Assembly (NCBI RefSeq): GCF_051020765.1
Contig: NW_027469083.1
Coordinates: 1,178,001 to 1,242,000 of the forward strand
Reading direction: 5' to 3'
Length of the DNA stretch: 64,000 nt
Source of the DNA: Lasioglossum baleicum
Lineage: Eukaryota > Arthropoda > Insecta > Hymenoptera > Halictidae
The stretch's first letter is position 1. The number at the start of each line of letters is the position of its first letter. The notes below the pieces were generated by a model. It was not told where the DNA came from. It was given only the letters and a program-made list of their open reading frames with translations, and did no database searches. A program made the position numbers and the translations under genes. Shown here piece by piece: positions 7,691 to 19,087 of this stretch.

Positions 7691-8209
7691 ATGCGACGCC
7701 CACGTCGAGCGGGACGCAAGTATCAACTTGCTAAATTGAGACGCGCGTTGAGAAATAAAGCGGTGCTCGATCAAATCATTGCCACTACCGAGTGGACCGA
7801 ACTTCTGGGAACCACCGAGCACATTCCGTGTGACGCGTCCGATTACGTTTCTGTATACGGTTGCCCTTGCAACCCTCCTAAAGAGGTCAACCACGCGGAC
7901 CTCTCGCGAGCTCCGACGCCAGTTCTACATCCGGTCGATTGTCCAGAGGTGATCGACATAGCCGACGACGACGACAGCCGAGACACGATCATCGTTCCCA
8001 GGGTCCGTTGCCGAATCATCCGTGACGTTCCTCTGCCAGCTCATCAACGTGTCGTCTTGCGGCCAGCATCCAAGGCCACTAACGTCGTCCCGAACCGAGC
8101 AGCAGCAACTCTGCCAGATCTTCCCCACCTCGAGGACATCTGTATAGAAGATCTGATGTACGACACCTACTGTCAGTACCGCCAGTTCCTGCTGCAACAA
8201 TATTATTAG
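7691..8209 (+). CDS. ORF0 in the 3' LTR of A1, 172 aa
   Basis: The predicted protein is identical to that of 422-940. In a 3' LTR this copy would normally lie downstream of the genes and be translated only if the LTR acts as a promoter for downstream sequence. Features are as described for the 5' copy. Confidence 0.55.
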   Translation: MRRPRRAGRKYQLAKLRRALRNKAVLDQIIATTEWTELLGTTEHIPCDASDYVSVYGCPCNPPKEVNHADLSRAPTPVLHPVDCPEVIDIADDDDSRDTIIVPRVRCRIIRDVPLPAHQRVVLRPASKATNVVPNRAAATLPDLPHLEDICIEDLMYDTYCQYRQFLLQQYY

Positions 8210-8529
8210 GCGTTAATACAACATTGCGGTGAGTCGTATAATATCTTGTATAATTGTTGAATCCTGTAAACTCACCGTTCTCGTTGCATCCTCTCGCGCG
8301 CGATTCTTGTCGGGACACTTCTTGTAACCGCGTCGGACGTTCTCTTCTTGACTGCATCCATAGCAATATCGGTTGTCCTAGTGCATATGACAGCCCGCGG
8401 CTGTCTCGGCACGAAAGACCACTCCTCAATTACTTGTCATATATCCACCGTCCGTCTGTCACTGTTCTTGAGTGCCATCCTTTTCTCTCTCTTGGTACCT
8501 GTAACAAAAACACAGTGACGGACGTGACA

Positions 8530-8840
8530 CCTGTTCTGAAGAAGGGAGAACCGAGGATTCCGTCGATGTTAATTGGGAAGTTTTCTTCCAAGACATGAAA
8601 TTCGATAGGGTTCTGACCCTGTAAGTGTATTTTAATTTGACCGAGAGTTGGAATGGATCCCTCAGTTATTCCTTGGACTTCTATAGTGTTCGTATGATCT
8701 ATAGGTAGATTTGGTTCTAGACTTGACGCACGAATTAAATTGATCTCCGAACCCGTGTCTAACAAAAATTCACACTTCTTTTGTAATTGAGGGGCGGAGA
8801 TTTTTACGCGCGGAATTGGTGAGTCTGCAGCAAGATTTAC
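8530..8840 (-). pseudogene. protease start of A2, cut by A1
   Basis: The frame holds the DTGSE aspartic protease motif and about 75 further residues up to LGSPFFRTG, where the A1 3' LTR begins. The rest of the frame is beyond the left window edge, so I cannot say whether A2 carried RT. Confidence 0.85.
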
Positions 8841-10195
8841 TGCTGAGACGAATCGTCGGACTGGTCGTTCGTCCGGATAGCTGTTTGGGTGCGGGCTGTA
8901 GTTTGGGTTGAAGATGCGGCCTCCCGCCTTGGGTTGGCTTCGGTCGGGAGGCCGGACTCGTTTCCCGACCTCCTATTATTATTAAAAGCGCGCTTACGGC
9001 ACTCGTGAATATCGTGCCTGGGAACTTTGCAGTAGTTGCAAAATTTGTTAGGGCTTGAGGGGCGGTCTGTGCGACCATCGCGGTACGTGTTTTGGTCGCG
9101 AGGATTATTTTCCCATCGCCGTTGCGGCGTCGGGGAGCGATAAGAGTCCCGGTTTAAGTTTCTCGAGGACTGCTGAGACGAGTCCGGTCTGTTATCGCGG
9201 CGTTCTTGAGTTCGCTCTGCAATGTCACGAGGGGACTCGTACGTGGAACGCTGGCGATACGGCCGGTTATCAGAGAAGCTGACTCGTTTTTCTTCGCGGA
9301 TCAGTTCTCGTCGACGAGTCTGGTCTGACTCATACTGCCTGTAAGCAGAGATGGCTGCTTCGAAAACAGTGGCAGGATTTCGCGAAGGGCAATGAAGCAC
9401 TTCGGCACGCAGCTGAGGAAGGAGACCTCGTAGAAAACAATCTACTACGAAGCGATCTAGTTCTTCGTAATCAAGGCCAATATCTGTGGCATCTTGAATC
9501 GCGGTTCGAAGGTCTTTAACGCGATTGATGAAGTCTAGGATGTGCTCGTTTGGAGCTTGGAGTACACTCGCGAGATCGCCACGGTACTGGTCAACGAATT
9601 TGTATGGGCCCAGTACTGTTCGTAATTTCTCGCATAGTGCAGAAATTGTGAATATGTGCTGGCCTTCTATAGCGGCATAAGCACGATCGTGGAGTTTATT
9701 GCAGAGCAATTTTGTGAGGGCACGCTCTGCAGTGGCCGGTACGGTGTCACGCGCGCGTTTGCATGCGCGTATGAATTGTAGGACGGAAGACGAAGTTCCG
9801 TCGAATCTAGGGACAAGCTCGGCAGCTTGTTTTAGAGCGAAATTACCAGTAGGTTCATACTGTGGGATTTCGCGTGGCTCTGGCGGTGAAGGTTCCCGCA
9901 TATTAGAGACGTTACTAGGGCCTGGTGTAGGCGATTGTTGACGTAGGGTTTGACTCGTGATTTGGATGTTGCGAAGCTCTTTTCGTATTTCGTCGAGCAT
10001 ATTTTTTTGGTTTTGTGCGTCTTCTTCATGTTTGAGACGCAATTTGGCAATGAAATCTGTTTCCTCTTTGAGATATTGCTCTCTACGGGCGAGGTCTTGT
10101 GCGTATAGGAGTAGCTCTTCCTCGGACATTGGGGGAAGGTCTGCGTTAGGATCTGCTTGGAGATCCCTTTGAGATCGCGTGATTGGGCGAGACAT
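8837..10195 (-). CDS. gag: Gag polyprotein of A2, 452 aa
   Basis: Full-length and uninterrupted, the same length as A1 Gag with a few substitutions (for example KVPRHDIHEC in place of KTPGHDIHEC in the zinc knuckle). That loses the Gly of the CCHC motif but keeps its metal ligands. The ATG is at 10195 on the minus strand, about 90 nt after the PBS. The stop overlaps the -1 protease frame. Confidence 0.92.
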   Translation of the reverse strand: MSRPITRSQRDLQADPNADLPPMSEEELLLYAQDLARREQYLKEETDFIAKLRLKHEEDAQNQKNMLDEIRKELRNIQITSQTLRQQSPTPGPSNVSNMREPSPPEPREIPQYEPTGNFALKQAAELVPRFDGTSSSVLQFIRACKRARDTVPATAERALTKLLCNKLHDRAYAAIEGQHIFTISALCEKLRTVLGPYKFVDQYRGDLASVLQAPNEHILDFINRVKDLRTAIQDATDIGLDYEELDRFVVDCFLRGLLPQLRAEVLHCPSRNPATVFEAAISAYRQYESDQTRRRELIREEKRVSFSDNRPYRQRSTYESPRDIAERTQERRDNRPDSSQQSSRNLNRDSYRSPTPQRRWENNPRDQNTYRDGRTDRPSSPNKFCNYCKVPRHDIHECRKRAFNNNRRSGNESGLPTEANPRREAASSTQTTARTQTAIRTNDQSDDSSQQ

Positions 10196-10287
10196 TTTGA
10201 AAGATATGAATGGGATTTAAGAAATGTGAACTTCGTACTGACACGCGTCGGGGCTTATTAATGCAAATATCGGCGACCACTTCGATG

Positions 10288-10304
10288 TCCTACCGACTGC
10301 GCCA
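10288..10304 (-). other. PBS of A2, tRNA-Ser type
   Basis: Reverse complement of the TGGCGCAGTCGGTAGGA motif, four bases from the inner LTR end at 10309. Confidence 0.85.
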
Positions 10305-10618
10305 AATTTGTCACGTCCGTCACTGTGTTTTTGTTACAGGTACCAGGAGAGAGAAAAGAGAACAGTGACAGACGGACGGTTGAGATATTATGATTAAAAT
10401 GAGGAGTGGTCTTTCGTGCCGAGACAGCCGCGGGCTGTCATATGCACTAGGACAACCGATATTGCTATGGATGCAGTCAAGAAAAGAACGTCCGACGCGG
10501 TTACAAGAAGTGTCCCGACAAGAATCACGCGCGAGATGATGCAACGAAAACGGTGAGTTTACAGGATTCAGCAATTATACAAGACATTATACGACTCACC
10601 GCAATGCTGTATTAACGC

Positions 10619-11137
10619 CTAATAATATTGTTGCAGCAGGAACTGGCGGTACTGGCAGTAGGTGTGGTACATCGGGTCTTCTATACAGATGTCCTCGAGG
10701 TGGGGAAGATCTGGCAGAGTTGCTGCTGCTCGGTTCGGGACGACATTAGTGGCCTTGGATGCTGGCCGCAAGACGACACGTTGATGAGTTGGCAGAGGAA
10801 CGTCACGGATGATTCGGCAACGGACCCTGGGAACGATGATCGTGTCTCGGCTGTCGTCGTCGTCGGCTATGTCGATCACCTCTGGACAATCGACCGGATG
10901 CAGAACTGGCGTCGGAGCTCGCGAGAGGTCCGCGTGGTTGACCTCTTTAGGAGGGTTGCAAGGGCAACCGTATACAGAAACGTAATCGGACGCGTCACAC
11001 GGAATGTGCTCGATGGTTCCCAGAAGTTCGGTCCACTCGGTAGTGGCAATGATTTGATCGAGCACCGCTTTATTTCTCAACGCGCGTCTCAATTTAGCAA
11101 GTTGATACTTGCGTCCCGCTCGACGTGGGCGTCGCAT
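10619..11137 (-). CDS. ORF0 in the A2 LTR, 172 aa
   Basis: Intact frame with only a few residue changes relative to A1 ORF0 (for example TIEHIPC for TTEHIPC and DPMYHTY for DLMYDTY). The basic N-terminus and the VIDIADDDDS motif are unchanged. Confidence 0.58.
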   Translation of the reverse strand: MRRPRRAGRKYQLAKLRRALRNKAVLDQIIATTEWTELLGTIEHIPCDASDYVSVYGCPCNPPKEVNHADLSRAPTPVLHPVDCPEVIDIADDDDSRDTIIVPRVRCRIIRDVPLPTHQRVVLRPASKATNVVPNRAAATLPDLPHLEDICIEDPMYHTYCQYRQFLLQQYY

Positions 11138-11979
11138 GGGTAAGGAATAGTAATGATGGAATATTAATAATATAATGAAAATGAACTTCCATTTGTTGTT
11201 AACCTTTTAGGTAGTTAACTCGCTTCACGTCTATAGTGGCGGCTCAGCGTTTCCACTGCGCTCTTTAGACCAATTCTAGACGTGGCCCGAGAACTTCTCT
11301 ATGACTCGCTTCAAATTCCTTATTGGCGGCTCAGCGTTTCCACTGCGCACTTTAGACCAAGTCCGGATATGTCACGAGTTTAATATATTCGATGCAAGAA
11401 CTGAATTGGAAGTTGGTGTTGAACTAACACAAGAATAACAAGATCGAAGCACTGGTATAACAACGATATATTAAATAAGAACTGGTAAGTACACTGGTAT
11501 ACAATATGTAAGTAGTATTATAATAGGAGTAGTAATTGGATTAATGAATAATGGATATAGTAATATGTTGTAGGAATAATGTATGAGTTGAGTTGAGTTG
11601 AGTTAGAATTGGAATTGGAATTGGAATTAGGAGTGAAGGATCGACACACTTCACTATCGCGGAGCTAGACTGAACACGTCTGCTCTTGAAGTCGGAAGAA
11701 GCCGGACTGGCGGCTGAGGCCAGGTAGGCACGTCTGTGCGAGTCGCTGGCTGAAGGCGGACTGATGCAAGCGCCTGCTCTGCCTTGCCTCCTTCGGTCGG
11801 AGTGGGGATAGCTGACGCTGCAGTCTCTTTGTTCTTCAGTCGTCGGAGTGGGAGAACCGCTGACGCAGCAGCGTCTTCGCTCCCGGGGACTGCACGTGCA
11901 TTTCTGCTGACGCTGCAGTCTCGTGGCTGTCCTATTGCCCTCTACGAGCGTGGGACTGCTGATGCAGCAGTCTTTGGAC

Positions 11980-12012
11980 TTCTCGACGTTTCTAGAAGCT
12001 TCTAGATGCTTC
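11980..12012 (-). promoter_or_regulatory. heat-shock element array in the A2 LTR
   Basis: Same 33-bp, seven-unit arrangement as at 6754-6786, in reverse. Confidence 0.75.
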
Positions 12013-12256
12013 CAGAGTGATGCAATACTTTATTGCATTATGTGTCGTGGTGATGGGTTGAAACTGAGGTAAGGTGTTGATCAAGGTGAAGTTATGGTGA
12101 TGGGTAGAGACGGAGATAAGGATTAGAACAATAGAATAATGAGATCTTAATACTATGCTCTTATGTCTAGGGGACGGTGTGTGGATCTTATGTAGATCAG
12201 ACCTTGTATACATAGTGTGTGTACAAGGCCAACGTCGTACATCGGACGACGTAACA

Positions 12257-15200
12257 CCGCTATCTGTTGCAGGGAGTTTTCGTCAAGCAGGTTGAACATA
12301 TTAACGTTTCCTGTTGCGTAATCTCTGCCGGATGCTCCTTGGGCGATAGAATTTATTACGGCCACTCTTTCCACTGGAAACATGATGTGGTCCTGTAGTT
12401 TGTTGAGATCCTCTTGGGAATAAATTCCGCCTGTTGCGATATTTGTTGGATCCACGTACTTCCACGTGGGTTTGATGAGCGGTTGTAATGTTGCTGGGGC
12501 AACGGTCTCTGTGAGTGACGGCGTTAAACGATACCAAATTCCGTTTATTTTGTAGAGAGGCGGCAGGAGTTCATTGCATGGCTTTTCTGTACCTGTGGCA
12601 ACTATAATATGGTCTCCTGGCTTTAAGAACTTGGAAGAATTCTGGTAAGTGATCGGAAGTTCATCGAAACACTTATCCGTTTTCCGAACTTGTACGGTTA
12701 CTGGAATGCACTTTATAATATGCACCACTTCTCCAGCTGGAACTGCGACGAATCCTGGTTCTCGCATAATGGCAGCTGCTATTTCTTCTGGTGATGAGTG
12801 TAACATCGTTAGTGCGTTTTGAAGGACCTGTTTCTCCAGTTCGCACTTTTGCCGGATGACATCCTGGTACAACTGGGTAAGTTGACTTTTCAGATGTTTT
12901 TCTACGTAGATGAACTTACTATTCACGTAGGTGAATATGTCCAGATTGCTTACTATGGTGTGAGTGCGTTCCTTGAATTTACCGGACAAACTTGTATCCA
13001 GAATAAAGAGCTTGGGGTGCTCCGTGCGAATAATAATATAACCGCAAATTGATGTACGACCAGATTCTGTCAACGCGAATGTGGTGTCTTCAGATTCCAC
13101 CATATATAGTGTAGGTGAGAACTTTGTCTTTGTAGAAACTCTGGTAGCTAGTCCTTCGTAGAGAACGTCGTAGCTATTGAACTTGCAGTAATCGTTGGGA
13201 ACGACGTCCCAGAATGTATGTCCATCTTGCGTATCAAGGCAGCTTCCTTTTGTGAAGGTGCATATTTGTCCTGACTGTAGATGGATCTGACCTGTAGAGA
13301 GCTTCACTGTTGCTGTGTAGTCCCTCAGGGTTATTCGAACGATGGCCTGTACAACGACACTGGTCCAAGTGCCGAATGGGTCGTTGTATGTTGTTCCCGC
13401 GCATTGCCCGTTATTTTGAAGTTCTCCCGCCAATGTGAGGCTGCGGGATGTAGTAGAATTGGGCTGGACTCCCGTGACCTGGGCGGTCGGAGTGATGAGG
13501 ATTGTTCCGGTCTTCTGCAACTCGGAACAGGTTTCACTGGTGGTTGCCAGTAAATATTCTTGTCGTCCGTTCGTGACGATGGAAACATGTGAGTGCATGC
13601 CACAATAGAATATCGTGCGGTCGATTTCTATGTGGCACTGGATTACTCTCGTCTGAGTAAACTCTGCTAGTTGTAGCAATTGGATTTTTACTGAGTCCTC
13701 CGTGGGCTTGATTTCTTCAGGCTCGCAATCAGGAATATCGACGATGGAGAACGTTGTCGTGTTCAGTGTAGATCCTCCACAATCGTATCCGATGAGGGTG
13801 TACACTCGCGTGGCTATAGAGAGTAAGATGGCAACTTGGATCGGCTGCATGATTACAGTTTCGTGTGTGTCTAAGGACTGACGGTCTTCTGAGGCGATTG
13901 CTGCTTCGGAGGAGCGGTGTTGCGATGTGATATGCTGATCTTCCAGTGGTGGAAGGAGATTTTGCTGACCAGAGGTTTCGTATTTCGCTCGTTTAATCTG
14001 GTAGGGGTATCTGTTATCGCGAGGGTACTCGGATTTATATTTCTTTCTTGCTGACGCGTATTTCGCTGTAGCGCAGAGATTAATTTTATCGTATTTGTTT
14101 CGCTTCGCATGGCAACGTGCAGATGGAAGTTGAAAGGAATCGAGTTTCTGTGGATCATCAAAGATATGATTTCGAAGTAAGTTATGAAGTTCTTTTACTT
14201 TGGAGACTTTGATATCCTTCTCTGGTTTAGAACTGTCACTGGATTTATCGTGCAGTATAGAACAGACCTGCTTACATATGGGTCTTGAAGATCTTTGATT
14301 GTCGTAGGAATGGAGTTGGTCTTGGAATTGATCGGGCTGGTTACCGGAGTTAGAATAAGGATCGGGCTGGTTACCGGAGTTAGAATAAGAATCGGGCTGG
14401 TTACCGGAGTTAGTATGAGAATCGGGCTGGTTACCGGAGTTAGTATGAGAATCGGGCTGGTTACCGGAGTTAGTATAATGATCGGGCTGGTTACCGGAGT
14501 TAGTATAAGAATCGGGCTGGTTACCGGAGTTAGTAATGTCGGGATGGTTACCGAATGCGTCGGGATGATACCCGGAAGTAGAATGGTCGGGATGGTTACC
14601 GAATACGTCGGGATGGTTCCCGGAATTAGAAAGGTCGGGATGGTTACCGAATACGTCGGGATGGTTCCCGGAATTAGAAAGGTCGGGAGAGTACGACTCG
14701 ATTTCTTCCATCTCCAATGGGGGCAATCGAAATGAAACTCTTTCCGACGAGGTGTTAAAACACCGGAGGCTCGCTTTGCCTTTACGATTGGTGACGACGC
14801 AGTCACCCAGGAATACATCTGGCGCTACATTAACACGGCGGATATATCCCTGTTTGGGTCCTTCGACGTCGACCGCTATGCACGCAACGGTACGAGGTTC
14901 GAGGACGAATTCTTCGGGTTTCGGAGGAGTCTTTGTTCGGACTCGATCCTCACGCTCCACGATCCGACTTCTCGCAGTGTACTCCGATATCTCTCGAGTC
15001 TCCTTCGATTCCGGCCGGCTTTTCACGGCGTTTTTCACTAGGGAGCACTCGATCGAATCCCGAGGAGGCATTGAAATAACCTCCGTCACCGGGGCTCTGC
15101 AAGGTCTGACCGCAGGTGCACGAGGATTTGAGGAAGACACTCGAACGTTCCTTGCCGAATGTTCCTCACGCTTGGCGGCTGGAGTTTTAACGAGATCGTT

Positions 15201-15647
15201 GGTCATAGACGAAGGCATTGAAATAACCTCTGCTGCCAATTTATCGCGAGGCTCAGCCGTGGGCGCGCGAGGGTTCGAGAAGGGAACCCGAATGTTTCCT
15301 ATCGTAATGTATTCATTCGCAAAGGAGATCTCGGCTCCTGTTCTGAAGAAGGGAGAACCGAGGATTCCGTCGATGTTAATTGGGAAGTTTTCTTCCAAGA
15401 CATGAAATTCGATAGGGTTTTGACCCTGTAAGTGTATTTTGATTTGACCGAGAGTTGGAATGGATCCCTCGGTTATTCCTTGGACTTCTATAGTGTTCGT
15501 ATGATCTATAGGTAGATTTGGTTCTAGACTTGACGCACGAATTAAATTGATCTCCGAACCCGTGTCTAACAAAAATTCACACTTCTTTTGTAATTGAGGG
15601 GCGGAGATTTTTACGCGCGGAATTGGTGAGTCTGCAGCAAGATTTAC
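12257..15647 (-). pseudogene. Protease-linker-Env frame of A3, cut near the Env C-terminus
   Basis: The frame is open from the gag overlap to the A2 junction, with DTGSE protease start, the GNHPD/GNQPD linker (14331-14684) and the glycoprotein from ATG 13852. It ends after the residues SLQQIA, before the membrane helix, and then runs about 35 codons into the A2 LTR, so the product would lack its anchor and tail. As in A1 there is no RT, RNase H or integrase. Upstream of the cut no stop or frameshift is seen. Confidence 0.85.
14331..14684 (-). repeat. GNHPD / GNQPD coding repeats of A3
   Basis: The largest array in the window: three long GNHPD-type units and seven 30-bp GNQPD units, all in frame. 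Confidence 0.9.
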
Positions 15648-16705
15648 TGCTGAGACGAATCGTCGGACTGGTCGTTCGTCCGGATAGCCGTTTGGGTGCG
15701 GGCTGTAGTTTGGGTTGAAGATGCGGCCTCCCGCCTTGGGTTGGCTTCGGTCGGGAGGCCGGACTCGTTTCCCGACCTCCTATTATTATTAAAAGCGCGC
15801 TTACGGCACTCGTGAATATCGTGCCCGGGGACTTTGCAGTAGTTGCAAAATTTGTTAGGGCTTGAGGGGCGGTCTGTGCGGCCATCGCGGTACGTGTTTT
15901 GGTCGCGAGGATTATTTTCCCATCGCCGTTGCGGCGTCGGGGAGCGATAAGAGTCCCGGTTTAAGTTTCTCGAGGACTGCTGAGACGAGTCCGGTCTGTT
16001 ATCGCGGCGTTCTTGAGTTCGCTCTGGAATGTCACGAGCGGACTCGTACGTGGAACGCGGGCGATACGGCCGGTTATCAGAGAAGCTGACTCGTTTTTCT
16101 TCGCGGATCAGTTCTCGTCGACGAGTCTGGTCTGACTCATACTGCCTGTAAGCAGAGATGGCTGCTTCGAAAACAGTGGCAGGATTTCGCGAAGGGCAAT
16201 GAAGCACTTCGGCACGCAGCTGGGGAAGGAGACCTCGTAGAAAACAATCTACTACGAAGCGATCTAGTTCTTCGTAATCAAGGCCAATATCTGTGGCATC
16301 TTGAATCGCGGTTCGAAGGTCTTTAACGCGATTGATGAAGTCTAAGATGTGCTCGTTTGGAGCTTGGAGTACACTTGCGAGATCGCCACGGTACTGGTCC
16401 ACGAATTTGTATGGGCCCAGCACTGTACGTAACTTTTCGCATAGTGCAGAAATTGTGAATATGTGCTCGCCTTCTATAGCGGCATAAGCACGATCGTGGA
16501 GTTTATTGCAGAGCAATTTCGTGAGGGCACGCTCTGCAGTGGCCGGTACGGTGTCACGCGCGCGTTTGCATGCACGTATGAATTGCAAGACGGAAGACGA
16601 AGTTCCGTCGAATCTAGGGACAAGCTCGGCGGCTTGCTTTAGAGCAAAATTACCAGTAGGTTCATACTGTGGGATTTCGCGTGGCTCTGGCGGTGAAGGT
16701 TCCCG
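15644..16705 (-). pseudogene. gag: gag of A3, C-terminal part
   Basis: Codes for Gag from about residue 100 to the end, including the capsid-like core, the CCHC knuckle (CNYCKVPGHDIHEC) and the normal stop. It is separated from its N-terminal part (18682-18978) by solo LTR S1. The TSD CCCG at 16702-16705 repeats at 18678-18681. Confidence 0.9.
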
Positions 16706-16949
16706 TGTTACGTCGTCCGATGTACGACGTTGGCCTTGTACACACACTATGTATACAAGGTCTGATCTGCATAAGATCCACACACCGTCCCCTAGACATA
16801 AGAGCATAGTATTAAGATTTCATTATTCTATTGTTCTAATCCTTATCTCCGTCTCTACCCATCACCATAACTTCACCTTGATCAACACCTTACCTCAGTT
16901 TCAACCCATCACCACGACACATAATGCAATAAAGTATTGCATCACTCTA

Positions 16950-16982
16950 GAAGCATCTAGAAGCTTCTAGAAACGTCGAGAA
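16950..16982 (+). promoter_or_regulatory. heat-shock element array in S1
   Basis: Same seven-unit array; the base before the first GAA is A instead of G. Confidence 0.75.
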
Positions 16983-17849
16983 GTCCAAAGACTGCTGCAT
17001 CAGCAGTCCCACGCTCGTAGAGGGCAATAGGACAGCCACGAGACTGCAGCGTCAGCAGAAATGCACGTGCAGTCCCCGGGAGCAAAGACGCTGCTGCGTC
17101 AGCGGTTCTCCCACTCCGACGACTGAAGAACAAAGAGACTGCAGCGTCAGCTATCCCCACTCCGAACGAAGGAGGCAAGGCAGAGCGGACGCTTGCATCA
17201 GTCCGCCACCATCTCGCGACTCGAGCAGTCCGCCTTCAGCCAGCGACTCGCACAGACGTGCCTACCTGGCCTCAGAGTCAGTCCGGCTTCAAGAGCAGAC
17301 GTGTTCAGTCTAGCTCCGCGAAAGTGAAGTGTGTCGATCCTTCACTCCTAATTCCAATTCCAATTCCAACTCTAACTCAACTCAACTCAAGTCCTAATTC
17401 TCATACATTATTCCTATAACATATTACAATATCCATTATTCATTAATCCAATTACTACTCCTATTATAATACTACTTACATATTGTATACCAGTGTACTT
17501 ACCAGTTCTTATTTAATATATCGTTGTTATACCAGTGCTTCGATCTTGTTATTCTTGTGTTAGTTCAACACCATCTTCCAATTCAGTTCTTGCATCGAAT
17601 ATATTAAACTCGTGACATATCCGGACTTGGTCTAAAGTGCGCAGTGGAAACGCTGAGCCGCCAATAAGGAATTTGAAGCGAGTCATAGAGAAGTTCTCGT
17701 GCCACGTCTAGAATTGGTCTAAAGAGCGCAGTGGAAACGCTGAGCCGCCACTATAGACGTGAAGCGAGTTAACTACCAAAAAGGTTAATAACAAGTGGAA
17801 GTTCATTTTCATTATATTATTATTATTCCATCATTACTATTCCTTACCC

Positions 17850-18368
17850 ATGCGACGCCCACGTCGAGCGGGACGCAAGTATCAACTTGCTAAATTGAGA
17901 CGCGCGTTGAGAAATAAAGCGGTGCTCGATCAAATCATTGCCACTACCAAGTGGACCGAACTTCTGGGAACCACCGAGCACATTCCGTGTGACGCGTCCG
18001 ATTACGTTTCTGTATACGGTTGCCCTTGCAACCCTCCTAAAGAGGTCAACCACGCGGACCTCTCGCGAGCTCCGACGCCAGTTCTGCATCCGGTCGATTG
18101 TCCAGAGGTGATCAACATAGCCGACGACGACGACAGCCGAGACACGATCATCGTTCCCAGGGTCCGTTGCCGAATCATCCGTGACGTTCCTCTGCCAGCT
18201 CATCAACGTGTCATCTTGCGGCCAGCATCCAAGGCCACTAACGTCGTCCCGAACCGAGCAGCAGCAACTCTGCCAGATCTTCCCCACCTCGAGGACATCT
18301 GTATAGAAGACCCGATGTACGACACCTACTGTCAGTACCGCCAGTTCCTGCTGCAACAATATTATTAG
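17850..18368 (+). CDS. ORF0 in solo LTR S1, 172 aa
   Basis: Intact frame. Substitutions relative to A1 include TKWTELL for TEWTELL, VINIADDDDS for VIDIADDDDS and DPMYDTY for DLMYDTY. The acidic run is kept. Being in a solo LTR, any expression depends on the LTR promoter alone. Confidence 0.55.
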   Translation: MRRPRRAGRKYQLAKLRRALRNKAVLDQIIATTKWTELLGTTEHIPCDASDYVSVYGCPCNPPKEVNHADLSRAPTPVLHPVDCPEVINIADDDDSRDTIIVPRVRCRIIRDVPLPAHQRVILRPASKATNVVPNRAAATLPDLPHLEDICIEDPMYDTYCQYRQFLLQQYY

Positions 18369-18681
18369 GCGTTAATACAGCATTGCGGTGAGTCGTATAA
18401 TGTCTTGTATAATTGCTGAATCCTGTAAACTCACCGTTCTCGTTGCATCCTCTCGCGCGCGATTCTTGTCGGGACACTTCTTGTAACCGCGTCGGACGTT
18501 CTTTTCTTGACTGCATCATAGCAATATCGGTTGTCCTAGTGCATATGACAGCCCGCGGCTGTCTCGGCACGAAAGACCACTCCTCATTTTAATCATAATA
18601 TCTCAACCGTCCGTCTGTCACTGTTCTCTTTCCTCTCTCCTGGTACCTGTAACAAAAACACAGTGACGGACGTGACACCCG

Positions 18682-18978
18682 CATATTAGAGACGTTACTA
18701 GGGCCTGGTGTAGGCGTTTGTTGACGTAGGGTTTGACTCGTGATTTGGATGTTATGAAGCTCTTTTCGTATTTCGTCGAGCATATTCTTTTGGTTTTGTG
18801 CGTCTTCTTCATATTTGAGACGCAATTTGGCAATAAAATCAGTTTCCTCTTTGAGATATTGCTCTCTACGGGCGAGGTCTTGCGCATAAAGGAGTAGCTC
18901 TTCCTCGGTCATTGGAGGAAGGTCTGCGTTAGGATCTGCTCGGAGATCCTTTTGAGATCGCGTGATTGGGCGAGACAT
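18682..18978 (-). pseudogene. gag: gag of A3, N-terminal part
   Basis: Starts at ATG 18978 (MSRPITRSQ) and contains the Glu/Lys-rich coiled-coil-like region, up to PSNVSNMR, where S1 intervenes. The frame continues a few codons into S1 before stopping, so only a ~100-residue N-terminal Gag fragment plus a short tail could be made. Confidence 0.9.
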
Positions 18979-19070
18979 TTTGAAAGATATGAATGGGATT
19001 TAAGAAATGTGAACTTCGCACTGACACGCGTCGGGGCTTATTAATGCAAATATCGGCGACCACTTCGATG

Positions 19071-19087
19071 TCCTACCGACTGCGCCA
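19071..19087 (-). other. PBS of A3, tRNA-Ser type
   Basis: Reverse complement of TGGCGCAGTCGGTAGGA adjoining the LTR at 19092. It shows that this LTR is a 5' LTR with respect to A3. Confidence 0.85.

Larger units (their letters stand above)
1..8529 (+). mobile_element. LTR retrotransposon A1 (family A), Gag-Pro-Env without RT/integrase
   Basis: The element has a 5' LTR (its first ~760 bases lie before the window), a tRNA-Ser type PBS, gag, a long protease-linker-env frame, a purine tract and a complete 3' LTR of 2020 bp that starts TG and ends CA. The visible 1260 bp of the 5' LTR lines up with the 3' LTR without indels and I found no mismatch in the lines I compared, so insertion is recent. 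Directly after the 3' LTR the sequence switches to the protease region of a minus-strand copy (A2), which is therefore the insertion target. RT, RNase H and integrase are absent. The TSD cannot be checked because the left end is outside the window. Confidence 0.93.
6510..8529 (+). repeat. 3' LTR of A1, complete, 2020 bp
   Basis: Starts TGTTACGTCGTCC and ends GGACGTGACA. It is unusually long for a Gypsy-type LTR. Contents in order: a terminal inverted pair ACGTCGT/ACGACGT, a TGCAATA palindrome, a heat-shock array, several GTCAGC-type short repeats, AT-rich promoter-like sequence, the duplicated 37-bp block, ORF0 and the splice-donor hairpin. Confidence 0.95.
8530..12256 (-). mobile_element. 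LTR retrotransposon A2, 5' half
   Basis: In minus orientation this segment reads 5' LTR (12256-10309), PBS, gag and the first part of the protease, then stops where A1 is inserted. The remainder lies left of the window. The outer end of its 5' LTR joins A3 env at 12256/12257, so A2 inserted into A3. Confidence 0.9.
10309..12256 (-). repeat. 5' LTR of A2, 1948 bp
   Basis: Complete A-type LTR in reverse, ending ...GACGTAACA at 12256. It is about 70 bp shorter than the A1 LTR; part of the difference is in the 11640-11770 repeats of CAGTCCGCC/CGACTCG type. It contains ORF0 and the heat-shock array. Confidence 0.92.
16706..18677 (+). mobile_element. solo A-type LTR S1, 1972 bp
   Basis: A complete LTR from TGTTACG to GTGACA without internal region, flanked by the 4-bp direct repeat CCCG. 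It lies in the gag of A3, in opposite orientation. Solo LTRs normally arise by recombination between the two LTRs of a full insertion. Confidence 0.95.

Noticed and set aside
14331..14684. Regular 30-bp repeats that could suggest a CRISPR array
   Set aside because: The units are contiguous coding repeats (NSGNQPD) in frame with a polyprotein, with no unique spacers and no cas genes.
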